Assembly (NCBI GenBank): GCA_947648765.1
Contig: CANSOY010000008.1
Span: 1 to 45,439 of the forward strand
Source: an uncultured Clostridium sp.
GTDB lineage: Bacteria > Bacillota > Clostridia > TANB77 > CAG-508
Reading direction: 5' to 3'
DNA: 45,439 nucleotides
The notes under the pieces are model-generated. The model was not told the DNA's origin and searched no databases. It was given only the letters and a program-made list of their open reading frames with translations. Shown here piece after piece: positions 34,465 through 43,016 of the stretch (position 1 is the first letter of the stretch; each line of letters begins with the position of its first letter). A program made the position numbers and the translations under genes.

Positions 34465-35322
34465 CTATATGCTTCTCCTTATTGATTCTATTGTGTCTAC
34501 AACACAATAACTAAAATCCCCAGATAATTCTTTCTTGTAGATTTTACTTCCAAACACTTTGTTAATAATATTTATTTTTTTTGAGAGTAATTTCAAAAAT
34601 GGATTAAATATTTTTGTAAACCAAATCTTCCTATTCATGCTTTCTGACATTACTTTGATGATTTCTTTCGTACTTAGATATTCTTTGTTTTGCGGGTAAT
34701 ATATCCCAGAGTAAAGGTTGTCAATACATTGTTTCATGAATTCACATAGATTTTCTATATATATCATGCTTCTTTTGTTCTCTATATCAGTAATGTTTGG
34801 ATTACGGTTTGATTTTTTATTTAATGTGGGTAATTTCCCCTTGCTTTGTGGACCATATACCATCGTTTTTATAATAATCACGACTCTAAAATTTTCGTCT
34901 TGCAATTTTTGTAATTCCCTGTCAGCCTCTAATTTGCTCTGTCCATAAAAATCCGTTGCTTTCGGAATTGTATCTTTGTCAATTAGTTTTTCTTTTCCTA
35001 TCGTGCTATCTTTTCCATAGATAGTCATGCTGCTCATAAAAATAAATTGTTTTACACCTTCTTGCTTTGCTTTTTTAGCTACATCTAGTGCTAAATCCCT
35101 ATTCACAGCATAATACAAACTTTCTAACTTTGGGTCTGATGATACATGAGCAATTCCTGCAACATGAACAACTACATCATAATCCGAAAAATCTTTTGTT
35201 TTCCAAATATCTTCTCTGGTCCCTACTTCTTCTACTGCATAGTCTTTTTTTGTTTGTTCTAACCATCGTTTTAAGTTAGAACCAATATAGCTATCCTTTC
35301 CTGCAATTATCACTTTTTTCAT
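34465..35322 (-). CDS. NAD-dependent epimerase/dehydratase family (SDR) protein, probable nucleotide-sugar 4-reductase
   Basis: A 285-residue extended SDR. KKVIIAGKDSYIGSNLKRWL is the nucleotide-binding loop (GxDSYIG variant), VVHVAGIAH (~50), FMSSMTIYG (~94) and FYGQSKLEADRELQK (Tyr-Lys, ~130) follow. In polysaccharide loci such genes next to the initiating transferase usually reduce the 4-keto product of an EpsC/PglF-type dehydratase to UDP-FucNAc or UDP-QuiNAc. Here the PglC-like transferase overlaps it by 32 bp and the dehydratase gene precedes that. The stereochemistry of the product is not deducible. Confidence 0.82.
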   Translation of the reverse strand: MKKVIIAGKDSYIGSNLKRWLEQTKKDYAVEEVGTREDIWKTKDFSDYDVVVHVAGIAHVSSDPKLESLYYAVNRDLALDVAKKAKQEGVKQFIFMSSMTIYGKDSTIGKEKLIDKDTIPKATDFYGQSKLEADRELQKLQDENFRVVIIIKTMVYGPQSKGKLPTLNKKSNRNPNITDIENKRSMIYIENLCEFMKQCIDNLYSGIYYPQNKEYLSTKEIIKVMSESMNRKIWFTKIFNPFLKLLSKKINIINKVFGSKIYKKELSGDFSYCVVDTIESIRRSI

Positions 35323-35926
35323 CCTTTTTCACCTCTGCTTTTCCTTCTACAACTCCATTATGCATAAATACTTTTCCAATTGTCTTGAAAAATATTTGTA
35401 CATCTAACCAAAAGGACATTTTTTTTGCATATTCACCATCAAATTTTGCTTTAATTGGGATTTCTAACTCATCTCGACCGTTTATCTGTGCTAGTCCGGT
35501 TAATCCTGGTTTTATGCTGTTTGCGCCATATTTATCGCGTTCTACAATCAAATCATTTTGGTTCCAAAGGGCAGGTCTTGGCCCAATGAAACTCATTTCT
35601 CCCTTTAGTATATTTATTAGTTGAGGTAATTCGTCAATACTCGTTTTGCGCATAAATCCTCCTACTTTTGTAATATACTTTTCTGCATCTTCAAGCATAT
35701 GGGTAGGAGTATCTTTGGGCGTATCGCTCCTCATAGTTCTAAATTTATAGATATCGAATAGTTCCTTATCTTTTGCTATTCTCTTTTGCTTGAAAAAGAC
35801 CTTGCCCTTTGATTCTATTTTAATTGCTATTGCAAAGCCGAGCATAACTGGTGATAATACAATTAAGGCAATAAAAGCTAAAACTTTATCCAAAATATTT
35901 TTTATATTGCTGTATATATTTTTCAT
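35291..35926 (-). CDS. PglC-like initiating sugar-phosphate transferase
   Basis: A 211-residue monotopic phosphoglycosyl transferase. One re-entrant hydrophobic helix (~12-35, ending before ESKG), then KVFFKQKRIAKDKELFDIYK and FRTM (~42-65), DELPQLINILKGEMSFIGPR (~119-138) and KPGLTGLAQINGR (~158-170). It should transfer the first sugar phosphate to undecaprenyl phosphate on the cytoplasmic face, committing the pathway. It lies between the SDR and the EpsC-type gene, which together would make its UDP-diNAc/FucNAc-like substrate. Confidence 0.95.
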   Translation of the reverse strand: MKNIYSNIKNILDKVLAFIALIVLSPVMLGFAIAIKIESKGKVFFKQKRIAKDKELFDIYKFRTMRSDTPKDTPTHMLEDAEKYITKVGGFMRKTSIDELPQLINILKGEMSFIGPRPALWNQNDLIVERDKYGANSIKPGLTGLAQINGRDELEIPIKAKFDGEYAKKMSFWLDVQIFFKTIGKVFMHNGVVEGKAEVKKDEKSDNCRKG

Positions 35927-37810
35927 ATTTTCACACTCGTTTTCACATTTACTTCTTTTGGTTCTTTATATGTTGGAACAACATCCTTCATGACCTCTTT
36001 TACATATTCTCTTGAATAGTTTTCATCATATTCTAGCTTAGCAAGGGCTTTTAACTTTTTTTCTAGTTCTTTCATTTCTAAGTGTACTGGCTGACTGATA
36101 AATATCTTATCATGCTTTGTTGCCTCTAGCCCTTCCTCTTCCATTAAAATTTCCTCATATAACTTTTCTCCCGGTCTTAAACCCGTGATTTGGATTGGAA
36201 TATCTACATTCGGCTCATATCCCAACAATTTAATTAAACTAACTGCCAAATCATAAATCTTAACCGGTTCTCCCATATCTAGCACAAAGATTTCTCCACC
36301 TTCCTCATAAGTAACCGCTTGTAAGATAAGTTGTACTGCTTCTGGTATAGTCATAAAAAATCTTGTGATGTCTTTGTGTGTTACAGTAATTGGTCCGCCT
36401 TTTTCAATTTGTCTTTTGAATAAAGGAATTACAGAACCATTACTTCCTAGAACATTTCCAAATCTTACTGCTACATAATCTGTTTGGCTTACCTTATCTT
36501 TTGCTTGAATAATCATTTCGCATACTCGTTTAGATGCTCCCATAATGTTAGTTGGATTTACCGCTTTATCCGTTGAAATTAGTACAAATTTTTCTACTTC
36601 ATATTCGTCTGCACAGTTTACCACATTATATGTTCCAAATATGTTATTTTTAACTGCTTCTAGCGGATTATTTTCCATCAATGGCACATGTTTATGTGCT
36701 GCTGCATGAAATACTAGGCTTGGTTGAAATTCTTCGAACACTTCTTTTAGTCTTTTTTTATCTCGAACACTTGCTACTACTGCTTCGATACGCACCTTTG
36801 GATGTTCTGCTTTTAGTTCGATTTCGATATCATATAAGTTATTCTCATAAATATCTAAAATAACCAATCTTTCTGGACTGTACCTAATAATCTGTCTACA
36901 AAGTTCTGAACCAATAGAACCTCCGCCCCCCTGTTACCAAGACAGTCTTTCCTTTGATAAGATTTTGGATGTTCTTATTATCTAGGTGAACTGCTTCTCT
37001 TCCTAGTAAGTCCTCAATTTCCACATCTCTTAGACTGTTAATTGCTCCTTGTTTATTTATTACATCTTCTGTTGTAGGTAGCACTCTTGTTTTGATGCCT
37101 GTTTCTTTGCAAATTTCTAAAATTTTTCTTCTTGAAACAGCATCAATTTTGTTAATTGCAAAAAAGATAACATCTACTTCATTTTCTTTTACAATCTTAG
37201 GAATATCATAGCTCTTTCCTAAAACTTTTACTCCTAGAATATATCGGTTTATTTTACTAATATCGTCATCAATAATTCCTACAATATTGTATCGATCCAT
37301 CATTGAGTTTTGGATTGCAATAATAATTTCTCTTGCCCCCATACCAGCACCAATGATAAGCAAATTGCTCATTTGTTTTCCATTTTCGTTTTGTGCTTTT
37401 TTGGTAAAAAAGCCAGTTTTTCTTATCAAAATAGAACGACCTGCTAATCGGTACATAACAAAAGCACCAGCAGTTAGTACTCCTGCTAGGACATTCAAAC
37501 GAAACGCTAAATAGTGGAATTGAAAGACATAATCAAAACAAGAAATGACCATCATTGCTAAAAAAGCACTTAGAATATATTTGATGTAATCTTTTCCGAC
37601 TTCATATTGTGTTAGGTTTCGATACATCTGAAAGATATTCAAAAAGATTTCATAAACTAATATTGCTATCATCATTTCTTTTAGCAAAATTGTGAAATTG
37701 GTTATATTTATATTAAGGAAAAAAATTGATATTGAGTAGCAAATAATGATAACTAATACATCTATCAATATGAGAAATAAATTTCTATTTTTCTTAATCA
37801 ATTCTTTCAT
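35923..37810 (-). pseudogene. EpsC/CapD-type UDP-sugar 4,6-dehydratase, frameshifted at a G6 tract
   Basis: A ~628-residue polytopic dehydratase. Four N-terminal membrane segments (~10-110), a CoA-binding-like Rossmann domain (NLLIIGAGMGAREIIIAIQN), then the SDR catalytic domain. The frame breaks in its cofactor loop: KGKTVLVTGG then RRFYWFRTL stop. With five G instead of six at 36926-36931 the reading becomes VTGGGGSIGSELCRQIIRYS and joins LVILDIYENNLYDIEIELKA. The rest is intact, with VFHAAAHKHVPLMENNPLEA, LISTDKAVNPTNIMGASKR and FGNVLGSNGSVIPLF. I place the start at ATG 37810 (GAAGGG upstream), not the earlier ATG 37852. First gene of the operon. Confidence 0.9.
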
Positions 37811-37872
37811 TGTAATCCCTTCAGTCTTCTTCGAATTTATTGTAAAGCACATTACTTTATAATACTTCCTAC

Positions 37873-37901
37873 ATCATAACAAAAAAGCATATTGTTGTCA
37901 A
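37873..37901 (-). promoter_or_regulatory. Main promoter of the polysaccharide operon
   Basis: Minus strand TTGACA (37901-37896), 17-bp spacer, TATGAT (37878-37873), near-perfect sigma-A. It lies ~60 bp upstream of the epsC ATG and is the only consensus promoter I see for the ~20 kb that follow. Confidence 0.85.
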
Positions 37902-37970
37902 TAAATAATCGATAATGTCAAATGATTGTAAAATAAAAAATCTTTGATAATAAATTGCTATATTTTGTTC

Positions 37971-37986
37971 ATCCGCTATAGTGGAT
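37971..37986. repeat. Dispersed palindrome copy 7 (one mismatch)
   Basis: ATCCGCTATAGTGGAT: one base differs from the perfect palindrome. It lies ~70 bp upstream of the polysaccharide promoter, between that promoter and the gtrA terminator. Confidence 0.75.
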
Positions 37987-38003
37987 TTTTCAAAAATAAT
38001 TTA

Positions 38004-38032
38004 GAGGAGATACTTCTTTATAGTATCTCCTC
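38004..38032 (-). terminator. Terminator after pta-ackA-gtrA
   Basis: 11-bp stem GAGGAGATACT / AGTATCTCCTC with a 7-nt loop, then TAAATTATTTTT on the minus strand, directly after the gtrA stop. It insulates the polysaccharide promoter from read-through. Confidence 0.8.
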
Positions 38033-38037
38033 TATTT

Positions 38038-38445
38038 CTACTTTTCTTTCTTAAATATGATAATTTTACTTGCCACATAATTTAACAAAATCACAATTAC
38101 ATTGGAAACAATTTTTAACATCATGGATGGACCATGCATGAGATCTACACCAACATACATAATTGCCAAATCTAAAGCACCGGTTGCTAGTCTACAAGTA
38201 ACAAATTTCCATATTTCCGCAAGCAACACTTTAGGCTCTAAACTTTTGCTCTCAAATACCCATATTTTATTGGTAACATAAGCAAAAGCAACTGCAATTA
38301 CCCATGCAATAATATTGCTTACAACATTTGAAATATGTACTTGGCTATATAATACTTGATAACAAACAATATTGATAATTGTTGTCAAGACTCCGAATAT
38401 TCCGTATGTAATAATCGATTTATATTTTGTGATTAGTTCCTTCAT
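38038..38445 (-). CDS. GtrA family membrane protein
   Basis: A 135-residue GtrA-like protein of four membrane segments. The N-terminal ITYGIFGVLTTIINIVCYQV, the middle WVIAVAFAYVTNKIWVFESK and the closing LNYVASKIIIFKKEK are typical. GtrA proteins are thought to flip undecaprenyl-phosphate sugars or act in glycan modification. It follows ackA by 1 bp, so it is in the pta-ackA transcript, a curious place for it, yet it lies next to the polysaccharide operon. A second GtrA domain is fused to the GT2 at 27770-28825. Confidence 0.92.
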   Translation of the reverse strand: MKELITKYKSIITYGIFGVLTTIINIVCYQVLYSQVHISNVVSNIIAWVIAVAFAYVTNKIWVFESKSLEPKVLLAEIWKFVTCRLATGALDLAIMYVGVDLMHGPSMMLKIVSNVIVILLNYVASKIIIFKKEK

Positions 38446-38446
38446 C

Positions 38447-39646
38447 CTATTTTCCTTCTACTAATTCTTTGGTTTGTCTTGCAATGACTAATTCTTCATT
38501 TGTTGGAACAAGCCATACTTTCACTTTGGAATCGCTTGTCGAAATGTCCATTTCTTCTCCTCGTAGTCCATTATTCTTTGCTGGGTCTACCTTTACACCT
38601 AAGAATTCTAAGTATTTGCAAATTCCTTCTCTTGTAATATCTCCGTTTTCTCCAACACCACCAGCAAAAGCAATTACATCAAGCCCTCCCATCGCAACTG
38701 CATATTTCGCTACATATTGTGCTACACGGTAGTTGTACATATCCATTGCAAGTGCTGCTCTTTTGTCTCCTTCTTTCATTGCTTTTTCAATATCTCGAAA
38801 GTCAACAGAAATTCCAGAAACACCAAATACACCAGATTGTTTATTTAATACTTGGTCCATTTCTTTTGGAGAAAGTCCTTCTTTTTCCATTAAAAATGTA
38901 ACAATCGATGGATCTAAATCACCAGAACGAGCACACATAGGAATACCTGCCATTGGTGTTAATCCCATACTTGTATCAACAGAAACTCCACCTTTTACTG
39001 CACAAAGACTTGCTCCTTGTCCTAAGTGACATACTACTGTTTTTAATTCTTCTACTGGTTTACCCATTAACTCTGCTGCACGATGAGATACATAATAATG
39101 TGATGTTCCATGGAAACCATATTTGCGAACTCCATATTTCTCATAATATTTGTAAGGGATTGGATAAATATATCTTTCTTCTGGAATAGTTTGATGGAAA
39201 GCAGTATCAAAAATTCCTACCATTGGTTTTCCTGGCATTACTTTCTTGCAAGCACGAATTCCAGCTAGTCCTGCTGGGTTATGTGCTGGAGCAAGGCTAA
39301 TGCATTCTTCAATTCCTTTTTCTACCTCTTCATTGATTAAAACTGGTTTATTGAATTTCTCTCCTCCATGTACAAGACGATGCCCAATTGCATTGATTTC
39401 ATCTAAGTTTTTTACAACTGCATAATCTGGATGTACTAATTGTTCTAGCACAAGAGAAATTGCCACTTCATGGTTTGGCATTGCTGTTTCAATTACATGC
39501 TTATCTCCATTTACTTTGTGGGTAAGAAAAGAGCCTTCTCCTCCAATTCTTTCACAATTTCCTTTTGCAATAACAGCTTCATCTGCCATATCAATTAGTT
39601 GATATTTCAAAGATGAACTTCCACAGTTTAATACTAATACTTTCAT
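38447..39646 (-). CDS. ackA: Acetate kinase
   Basis: 399 residues. Converts acetyl phosphate and ADP to acetate and ATP in fermentation. MKVLVLNCGSSSLKYQLIDM is the phosphate-binding start; HRLVHGGEKF, VGIFDTAFHQTIPEERYIYP, YGFHGTSHYYVS, VVCHLGQGASLCAV, DTSMGLTPMAGIPMCARSGD and FAGGVGENG complete the ASKHA-fold active site. Follows pta by ~35 bp. Confidence 0.98.
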   Translation of the reverse strand: MKVLVLNCGSSSLKYQLIDMADEAVIAKGNCERIGGEGSFLTHKVNGDKHVIETAMPNHEVAISLVLEQLVHPDYAVVKNLDEINAIGHRLVHGGEKFNKPVLINEEVEKGIEECISLAPAHNPAGLAGIRACKKVMPGKPMVGIFDTAFHQTIPEERYIYPIPYKYYEKYGVRKYGFHGTSHYYVSHRAAELMGKPVEELKTVVCHLGQGASLCAVKGGVSVDTSMGLTPMAGIPMCARSGDLDPSIVTFLMEKEGLSPKEMDQVLNKQSGVFGVSGISVDFRDIEKAMKEGDKRAALAMDMYNYRVAQYVAKYAVAMGGLDVIAFAGGVGENGDITREGICKYLEFLGVKVDPAKNNGLRGEEMDISTSDSKVKVWLVPTNEELVIARQTKELVEGK

Positions 39647-39680
39647 TCTTTTCCTCCTAATATATAAATTTTTTATAGAC

Positions 39681-40697
<1,017 letters not shown>

Positions 40698-40715
40698 TTA
40701 TTTATTTTCATACCT

Positions 40716-40744
40716 ATTATATAGAGAATTTTGGAAAAGTACAA
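40716..40744 (-). promoter_or_regulatory. Sigma-A promoter of pta-ackA-gtrA
   Basis: Minus strand TTGTAC (40744-40739), 17-bp spacer, TATAAT (40721-40716), ~35 bp upstream of the GTG start. A short inverted repeat (ACAAG/CTTGT) overlaps the -35 box. Confidence 0.8.
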
Positions 40745-40766
40745 GTTTTTTCTTGTATTTTTTATA

Positions 40767-40795
40767 TTGACATTTTACCTTCCTTGTTATTTAAT
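40767..40795 (+). promoter_or_regulatory. Candidate promoter of the rluA-type gene
   Basis: TTGACA (40767-40772), 17-bp spacer, TTTAAT (40790-40795), ~30 bp before the ATG; back to back with the pta promoter. Confidence 0.6.
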
Positions 40796-40824
40796 GAAAT
40801 TATGTAACACGAAGGGAGATTATT

Positions 40825-41721
40825 ATGAGATTATCCTATCAAATTTTAGAAAACGACGAATACCAGACGATTTTAGATGTTCTAAAAAATCAGTTTCATA
40901 TCTCAAATCGTTTGTTTAATAAAATCAAAAAAGAGCCTTGTATCTTTCGCAACCAAGAAATCGCTACACCAAAGGATAACATTTTTCCAGCAGATTTAGT
41001 GGAAGTTGTACTGGATTTTGAAGAAGAGAATGACAATATTGCTTCTACTTTTATGGATTTATCCATTTTGTATGAAGACGATTCACTTCTTGTGGTTAAT
41101 AAACCAGCAGGAATTCCAGTTCATCCTTCCTTTTCCCATTATACCAATAGTCTTTCCAATGGTGTCAAATGCTATTTTGAAGCTAAAAATATTCATAAAA
41201 AAATTCGTCCTGTTAATCGCTTAGACCGTAATACTTCTGGTATTGTTGTTTTTGCCAAAAACGAATATATTCAAGAATGTTTAGTAGAACAAATGCGTAG
41301 CAAGGTTTTTCAAAAAGAGTATGTTGGTCTATGTGAGGGAATTTTTGAGGAAAAACAAGGTGTATTAACTGGTAGAATTGCGCGAAAAAAAGATAGCATC
41401 ATTGAAAGGCAAATTGACCCAAATGGAGAAACTGCAATTACTCATTACCAAGTCTTGAATGAAACAGCAGATTTTAGTACAGTTCGCTTTTTGTTGGAAA
41501 CTGGTCGAACTCACCAAATTCGAGTACACTGCCAATCAATTGGTCATCCTATTCTAGGCGACGACTTATATGGTTCTACCTCTTCTTTCATTGACAGACA
41601 AGCACTTCATGCTTTTCGTATTCGTTTTGAGCATCCAATCTTAAGAAGAAGTCTTGCTTTTGAGGCTCCCCTTCCAGAAGATATGAGCCATTTAGTTTAT
41701 CAAAATAATTTTGAGTTATAA
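40825..41721 (+). CDS. RluA family rRNA/tRNA pseudouridine synthase
   Basis: 298 residues. Isomerises uridine to pseudouridine in structured RNA. N-terminal S4-like RNA-binding part (~1-65), then the catalytic domain with LLVVNKPAGIPVHPS (~88-102), RPVNRLDRNTSGIVVFAKN (catalytic Asp134), TGRTHQIRVHCQSIGHPILG (~231-250) and LHAFRI. Which RNA site it modifies cannot be told. AAGGGAG precedes the ATG. It is one of only two plus-strand genes. Confidence 0.95.
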   Translation: MRLSYQILENDEYQTILDVLKNQFHISNRLFNKIKKEPCIFRNQEIATPKDNIFPADLVEVVLDFEEENDNIASTFMDLSILYEDDSLLVVNKPAGIPVHPSFSHYTNSLSNGVKCYFEAKNIHKKIRPVNRLDRNTSGIVVFAKNEYIQECLVEQMRSKVFQKEYVGLCEGIFEEKQGVLTGRIARKKDSIIERQIDPNGETAITHYQVLNETADFSTVRFLLETGRTHQIRVHCQSIGHPILGDDLYGSTSSFIDRQALHAFRIRFEHPILRRSLAFEAPLPEDMSHLVYQNNFEL

Positions 41722-41730
41722 AAAAAGAGT

Positions 41731-41757
41731 GCGGGCTAAGTTAGCCCGCCTCTTTTT
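41731..41757. terminator. Bidirectional terminator of rluA and the 84-codon gene
   Basis: GCGGGCT / AGCCCGC stem around AAGTT, preceded by an A-run and followed by CTCTTTTT on the plus strand. On the minus strand it is followed by CTCTTTTTT and overlaps the last codons and stop (41741-41743) of the 84-codon gene. Confidence 0.85.
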
Positions 41758-41995
41758 CAGTTGGATATTCCCACAAGAAAACCCGATGTAGGAACGGAAC
41801 GTATTTTACTCTCATGCAGAACATCGTTCCTAATTTGGTTTCCACGTCCTTTGGGTTTTGCCCCTTTTCAAGGCAATATTCGGTACGGATCACAAGAAAT
41901 ATTTTCCGTTCTGGATGGCTAATGCGCTCATCAATCAGAGTCTCCTCTAGCTGTGGGCTGAGGATATCTACCAAAGTTGAGGTATCCACCGGCAT
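41741..41995 (-). CDS. Small protein of unknown function (84 residues)
   Basis: I do not recognise it. The product is soluble, with mixed charge: SPQLEETLIDERISHPERKI, FLVIRTEYCLEKGQNPKDVE, TKLGTMFCMRVKYVPFLHRV. It is a believable gene because it has a good promoter (42057-42085), a leader with a hairpin, and a terminator at its end. The ribosome binding site is weak (GTGAG). Codon use is unlike its neighbours (CCG, CTC, CGC, CGG, GTG, ATC present; clearly higher GC), which suggests recent transfer. A ~310-nt noncoding or dual-function RNA is an alternative. Confidence 0.6.
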   Translation of the reverse strand: MPVDTSTLVDILSPQLEETLIDERISHPERKIFLVIRTEYCLEKGQNPKDVETKLGTMFCMRVKYVPFLHRVFLWEYPTEKEAG

Positions 41996-42028
41996 GAAAT
42001 CTCACGCTTCTTTCTACGTTGTTTTTAT

Positions 42029-42049
42029 TTCAAAGCAGATTGCTTTGAA
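42029..42049 (-). other. 5' leader hairpin of the 84-codon gene
   Basis: TTCAAAGCA, 3-nt loop, TGCTTTGAA: a 9-bp stem located exactly where the transcript from the adjacent promoter should begin (~42050). Probably protects the mRNA 5' end or regulates it; no poly-T follows, so it is not a terminator. Confidence 0.65.
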
Positions 42050-42056
42050 CCACTTT

Positions 42057-42085
42057 ATTATACCATATTTCAAAAAAGATAGCAA
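42057..42085 (-). promoter_or_regulatory. Sigma-A promoter of the 84-codon gene
   Basis: Minus strand TTGCTA (42085-42080), 17-bp spacer ending TGG, TATAAT (42062-42057). Perfect -10 and spacing. The rest of the 211-bp gap 41996-42206 shows no gene. Confidence 0.8.
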
Positions 42086-42206
42086 ATTTACTTAATGATT
42101 TCTAAAAAATTTTTAGTATTCTAACTCTCTTTGAAAATTCCTCTCTTCCTCTTGCAAATCACATTTTCTTGACCTTTGGCAAGGAAGTATCTCAATTTAT
42201 AAAAAG

Positions 42207-43016
42207 CTATTCACTTACTGCTTCTACTATCTCCACACTTGGGTTTACAATAACATAATTCATTCCGCTTCGATACAAATCATCTTGCGGTCGAACGCCT
42301 AGCATATAGTATTCGTCATCCTCAAGTAGTACAACTGTCAAATCTGCCTTGTCCGATTTCATTTGTCTAATCTCATATTTCCATTGTCTGTTATTTTGTT
42401 CTGCTTGTATCATTCCTTCTTCGTACTTCCAGTCGTCAATAATATATAAATCTAAATACTCAATAAAACTTTGCAAAATCTCTTGTTTGCTTCTTCCTTC
42501 CTGCAATTTTTCTTTTGCACAAGCAACGCTCAAAAGTTTGTTCGTTTTGCTTTCCCTAACCAACTCATATTTATCTTCCTCAATCACTAATTGGATATTT
42601 TCTAAAAAGTATTGTGTGTGATTATTCTGATAACCTATTATATTAGAATACATTGTGTAAGAGATTGGAATGTCAATTCCAATCTCTTGCAGGATGCTAG
42701 TATCCTGCAATTTTTCCATTTGCTTGCCAATCTCTGTTAAGCGAAACTCCTCTTTCTTTCCTTTTGTCGTATAACCAACTTGTTTCTGCTGCGTAAAAAT
42801 GGAATTGCTGTTTTCTTCAATTTCATGAATTGCCTTTACCAAATAAATCTTTTCCGCTTCTACATCTAACTTACTTATCTTCTTATCTCTCGTAAAGACT
42901 TGTTCTTCTAACTGTTTTTCCTGCATGGAGAGTACAAAGTTTGGCACCAAGAAAGAGGCAAAGACAAAACATAGAACAAGTAGTGTAATCCAATTTCCTT
43001 TTCGATTAGTTTTCAT
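42207..43016 (-). CDS. Membrane-anchored protein of unknown function, partner of the two-component system
   Basis: A 269-residue protein with one N-terminal membrane segment (~11-28, WITLLVLCFVFASFLVPNFV) and an extracellular part of mixed alpha/beta character (for example IGIDIPISYTMYSNIIGYQN and LTVVLLEDDEYYMLGVRPQD). No known domain recognised. Its ATG overlaps the end of the histidine kinase gene by 11 bp, so it is the third gene of the regulator-kinase operon. By position it may sense a wall signal or tune the kinase, like other TCS-linked exported proteins. Confidence 0.75.
   Translation of the reverse strand: MKTNRKGNWITLLVLCFVFASFLVPNFVLSMQEKQLEEQVFTRDKKISKLDVEAEKIYLVKAIHEIEENSNSIFTQQKQVGYTTKGKKEEFRLTEIGKQMEKLQDTSILQEIGIDIPISYTMYSNIIGYQNNHTQYFLENIQLVIEEDKYELVRESKTNKLLSVACAKEKLQEGRSKQEILQSFIEYLDLYIIDDWKYEEGMIQAEQNNRQWKYEIRQMKSDKADLTVVLLEDDEYYMLGVRPQDDLYRSGMNYVIVNPSVEIVEAVSE

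Noticed and set aside
42029-42049. Terminator of the two-component operon
   Set aside because: The hairpin is followed by ATAAAAAC, not a T-run, and it lies at the start of the next transcript.
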